From positions 1 through 8,259 of the forward strand of contig JAPKDT010000087.1 in NCBI GenBank assembly GCA_028822475.1: a stretch of DNA of 8,259 nucleotides, given 5' to 3'. The notes beneath the pieces were generated by a model. That model was not told where the DNA came from, did no database searches, and saw only the letters and a program-made list of their open reading frames with translations. The DNA comes from SAR324 cluster bacterium. Its GTDB lineage: Bacteria; SAR324; NAC60-12. Shown here piece after piece: positions 6,545-8,259 of this stretch. Each line of letters starts with the position of its first letter. Position 1 is the stretch's first letter. Position numbers and translations under genes: made by a program.

Positions 6545-7306
6545 ATGTCCACCACAAAAAACCCCTACAACGAAAAAACTCAGCAGAGTAGAGAAGACCA
6601 GCTCGTTACACATGCACCTTTGGTAAAACGTGTGGTAACCAGAATGGCCGCTCGCTTTCCTCCGGGAGTGGATCAGGACGAGCTCTATCAAGTCGGCATG
6701 ATCGGACTCCTGGATGCAGTTGACAAGTTTGATCCAACCAGGGATGTTAAATTTAAAACATACGCTGAATTTCGCATCAAGGGTGCCATACTTGATGAAC
6801 TGCGTTCCATGGACTGGGTGCCTCGGTCTGTGCGCTCCGCCACCAATGAGTGGGGTAAAGCATGGCGTAGCCAGACCTTTGAATATGGACGTGAGCCGAG
6901 TGACCAGGAAATGGCGGACCATCTGGAAATGAATCTGGAGGAGTATCACGAATTTATCCTCAAAGCCAGCCCAACTCCTTTAATTTCCATAGAAGAATTT
7001 AAAGCACATTCCAACCAGGAAGACAGCGTAAGTTTACTGGAAATTCTCGCCAAGCCTGGAGAGAAGGATCCATTCATTCTGCTTTCAATGCAGCAGATGA
7101 AGAACAAACTAGCTGATGCAGTGTCTGAACTTGATGAGCGTGAGCAACTGATACTTTCACTGTATTTTCAGGAAGAAATGAACCTGAAGGAAATCGGCGA
7201 AATTCTGGGTATTATTGAATCACGGGTGTCGCAAATACGCACAAAAACAATCCTCAAACTGCGCGCCAAACTACGCTTGATGACCAGAGACGGTATGGAG
7301 GATTAG
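6545..7306 (+). CDS. fliA: flagellar sigma factor FliA (sigma-28)
   Basis: FliA directs RNA polymerase to late flagellar, motility and chemotaxis promoters, and is normally held back by the anti-sigma factor FlgM, whose gene is not seen here. The 253-residue product has the family's usual length. Region 2 spans about 18-95, with GVDQDELYQVGMIGLLDAVDKFD (41-63), FKTYAEFRIKGAILDELR (70-87) and the DWVPRSVR block (90-97). Region 3 follows, with REPSDQEMADHL (116-127), and region 4 (about 185-243) ends in the helix-turn-helix LKEIGEILGIIESRVSQI (204-221). The ATG at 6545 lies 16 nt after flhF, so the two are probably co-transcribed. The position normally held by flhG between them is empty. The gene ends in TAG, the only TAG stop among the complete genes here. 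Confidence 0.95.
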   Translation: MSTTKNPYNEKTQQSREDQLVTHAPLVKRVVTRMAARFPPGVDQDELYQVGMIGLLDAVDKFDPTRDVKFKTYAEFRIKGAILDELRSMDWVPRSVRSATNEWGKAWRSQTFEYGREPSDQEMADHLEMNLEEYHEFILKASPTPLISIEEFKAHSNQEDSVSLLEILAKPGEKDPFILLSMQQMKNKLADAVSELDEREQLILSLYFQEEMNLKEIGEILGIIESRVSQIRTKTILKLRAKLRLMTRDGMED

Positions 7307-7324
7307 CTGTCTGCTAAAAGCGAA

Positions 7325-7558
7325 ATGCCGAATGATAAATCATCAATAACTCAACTGCTTGAGGAAATGGTCGAGCATCAGCAGACCAAAGTTCTCAAAG
7401 TCGCCCGCGAAATCATACCAGACGCAACTCCGGAAGACATCCGTAACCCCCAGGATTTTCCAGAACTCTCCGCTGACTCGCTTTTCAACTACGAAGACGG
7501 TATCCTCACCGGTTACCTCTCAATGCAGACCGCGTTACGCAACCGTAACAAAGCATAA
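7325..7558 (+). CDS. small unrecognised protein downstream of fliA
   Basis: A 77-residue acidic protein that I do not recognise. There is no signal peptide, membrane segment or cysteine. The N-terminal part (5-30) looks helical and amphipathic (ITQLLEEMVEHQQTKVLKVA). The C-terminal part contains DFPELSADSLFNYEDG (44-59) followed by LTGYLSMQTALR, which looks like a conserved core rather than random sequence. It begins 18 nt after the fliA stop and in the same frame, so it is probably the last gene of the flhF-fliA transcript, and a flagellar or FliA-related role is possible only by position. The ATG at 7325 is the first start after the fliA TAG. A longer overlapping frame (7359-7700) has an Arg/Ser/Thr-rich translation typical of a shadow. 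Confidence 0.7.
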   Translation: MPNDKSSITQLLEEMVEHQQTKVLKVAREIIPDATPEDIRNPQDFPELSADSLFNYEDGILTGYLSMQTALRNRNKA

Positions 7559-7565
7559 ATCGGAC

Positions 7566-7581
7566 AAGCTGTTTTTAGCTT
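7566..7581 (+). other. small hairpin after the 77-residue gene
   Basis: AAGCT (7566-7570) pairs with AGCTT (7577-7581) around the loop GTTTTT. The stem has only five pairs and no T-run follows, so it is at best a weak end signal for the flagellar transcript. Confidence 0.25.
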
Positions 7582-7699
7582 TCATGCAGAATATATTACG
7601 TTTAAGCTGGGCAGATAAAGATGATTTTCCGGAGCAGCTCACTTGTTCCCAAAGATCAGCAATCATTGTTCCACTAACTCCCAGACGAAAGCAAAACTA

Positions 7700-8259
7700 A
7701 TGTCAGCAAAACCTATCAGTCGTTTTCCGGTTCCTGAACTCAAAGATTTACCCCAGGACATCCATGAAAGAATCATTGCGGTTCAGGAAAAATCCGGATT
7801 TGTGCCAAACGTCTTCCTCGTGCTGGCTCAGCGTCCGGATGAATTCAGAGCGTTTTTCGCCTATCACGATGCCTTGATGGAAAAAGAAGGCGGACTTACA
7901 AAGGGTGAGCGGGAAATGATTGTGGTAGCCACTTCAGGCCTTAACCAATGTACCTACTGTGTTGTAGCCCACGGTGCGATTGTGCGTATCCGGGAAAAGA
8001 GTCCAAATCTCGCAGATCAACTTGCAACAAATTACCGCAAGGCGGATATCACTCCAAAACAGAAAGCAATGCTTGATTTCGCCGTAAAAGTAACTCTGCA
8101 TTCTGCTGAAATCAACGATGCTGATTTTGAGAAAATGCGAAAGCACGGATTTTCTGATGACGAAATATGGGACACTGGTGCAATTTCCGCTTTCTTTGCG
8201 TTATCAAATCGGATGGCGAATTTAACAAGTATGAGGCCTAATGATGAGTTTTACTTGCT
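7700..8259 (+). CDS. AhpD-like peroxidase-related protein, 3' end cut by the window
   Basis: The frame runs from the ATG at 7700 to the window edge without a stop (186 complete codons). The product belongs to the carboxymuconolactone decarboxylase/AhpD superfamily, in the group annotated as uncharacterised peroxidase-related enzymes, thought to be cytoplasmic thiol-based antioxidant proteins. The key site is Cys84-Thr-Tyr-Cys87-x3-His91, the CxxCxxxH redox motif, with the upstream acidic residue Glu72 in GEREMIVVATS. The opening ISRFPVPELKDLP and the last visible residues, MRPNDEFYL, match the usual ends of this group, so only a few residues are probably missing. Its role here is unknown: it lies 141 nt after the 77-residue gene and has no evident link to flagella. 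Superfamily assignment is firm; substrate and function are not. Confidence 0.88.
   Translation, partial: MSAKPISRFPVPELKDLPQDIHERIIAVQEKSGFVPNVFLVLAQRPDEFRAFFAYHDALMEKEGGLTKGEREMIVVATSGLNQCTYCVVAHGAIVRIREKSPNLADQLATNYRKADITPKQKAMLDFAVKVTLHSAEINDADFEKMRKHGFSDDEIWDTGAISAFFALSNRMANLTSMRPNDEFYL

Noticed and set aside
6419..6949. 176-codon open frame on the - strand
   Set aside because: It lies antisense across the end of flhF and the first half of fliA, both strongly recognisable, and its translation has no family features.
7592..7618. Possible sigma-28 promoter before the peroxidase-related gene (GCAGATAA)
   Set aside because: The expected -35 position reads TATATTAC, which does not match TAAAGTTT.
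7359..7700. 113-codon + strand frame overlapping the 77-residue gene
   Set aside because: The translation is rich in Arg, Ser, Thr and Pro and begins inside the better-looking 7325-7558 frame. It fits an out-of-frame shadow running through the gap up to the peroxidase-related gene.
1..8259. CRISPR arrays, tRNA or rRNA genes, insertion sequences and a new defence system
   Set aside because: No regularly spaced repeats, cloverleaf, transposase motifs or defence-related domains were seen. Nearly all the coding space is filled by recognised flagellar, regulatory and redox genes.

Overview
The window carries a flagellar gene cluster from a motile bacterium, all on the + strand. It encodes three membrane subunits of the flagellar type III export gate (FliR, FlhB, FlhA), the SRP-type GTPase FlhF and the flagellar sigma factor FliA (sigma-28). 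A DksA/TraR-type zinc-finger regulator lies upstream. A small unrecognised gene and an almost complete AhpD-like peroxidase-related gene lie downstream. The phylum cannot be fixed by eye. Flagella with FlhF/FliA point to a non-enteric, probably diderm bacterium. None of the starts has a good Shine-Dalgarno sequence, which recalls the Bacteroidota/FCB group and some candidate phyla, but this is only a hint.

Layout. Positions 1-289 are very AT-rich (about 27% G+C by hand count) with no convincing gene. Then come dksA-like (290-679), a 162-nt gap with weak hairpins, fliR (842-1624), a 215-nt gap with inverted and direct repeats, and flhB (1840-2904). A 159-nt gap ending in a terminator-like hairpin precedes flhA (3064-5154, GTG start). 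After a 78-nt repeat-containing gap come flhF (5233-6528), fliA (6545-7306), a 77-residue unknown protein (7325-7558) and, after 141 nt, the peroxidase-related gene (7700 to the window end).

How the genes fit together. FliR, FlhB and FlhA sit in the basal body and pass rod, hook and filament subunits out of the cell. FlhB self-cleaves at NPTH to switch substrate class, and the FlhA cytoplasmic domain docks chaperone-substrate complexes. FlhF normally sets where or how many flagella are built. FliA transcribes the late genes (flagellin, motor, chemotaxis). The close spacing of flhF, fliA and the 77-residue gene suggests one transcript; the genes upstream are unusually widely spaced.

The most interesting observation is that FlhF has a good P-loop and TKLD motif but altered catalytic motifs: the usual DTYR reads NTGH and DTAGR reads DTDGC. 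The gene for its partner ATPase and GTPase activator FlhG (FleN/YlxH), normally found between flhF and fliA, is absent from that place. The two facts together suggest an FlhF that binds GTP but hydrolyses it poorly or is regulated differently. No mobile element, CRISPR array, tRNA or rRNA was seen.
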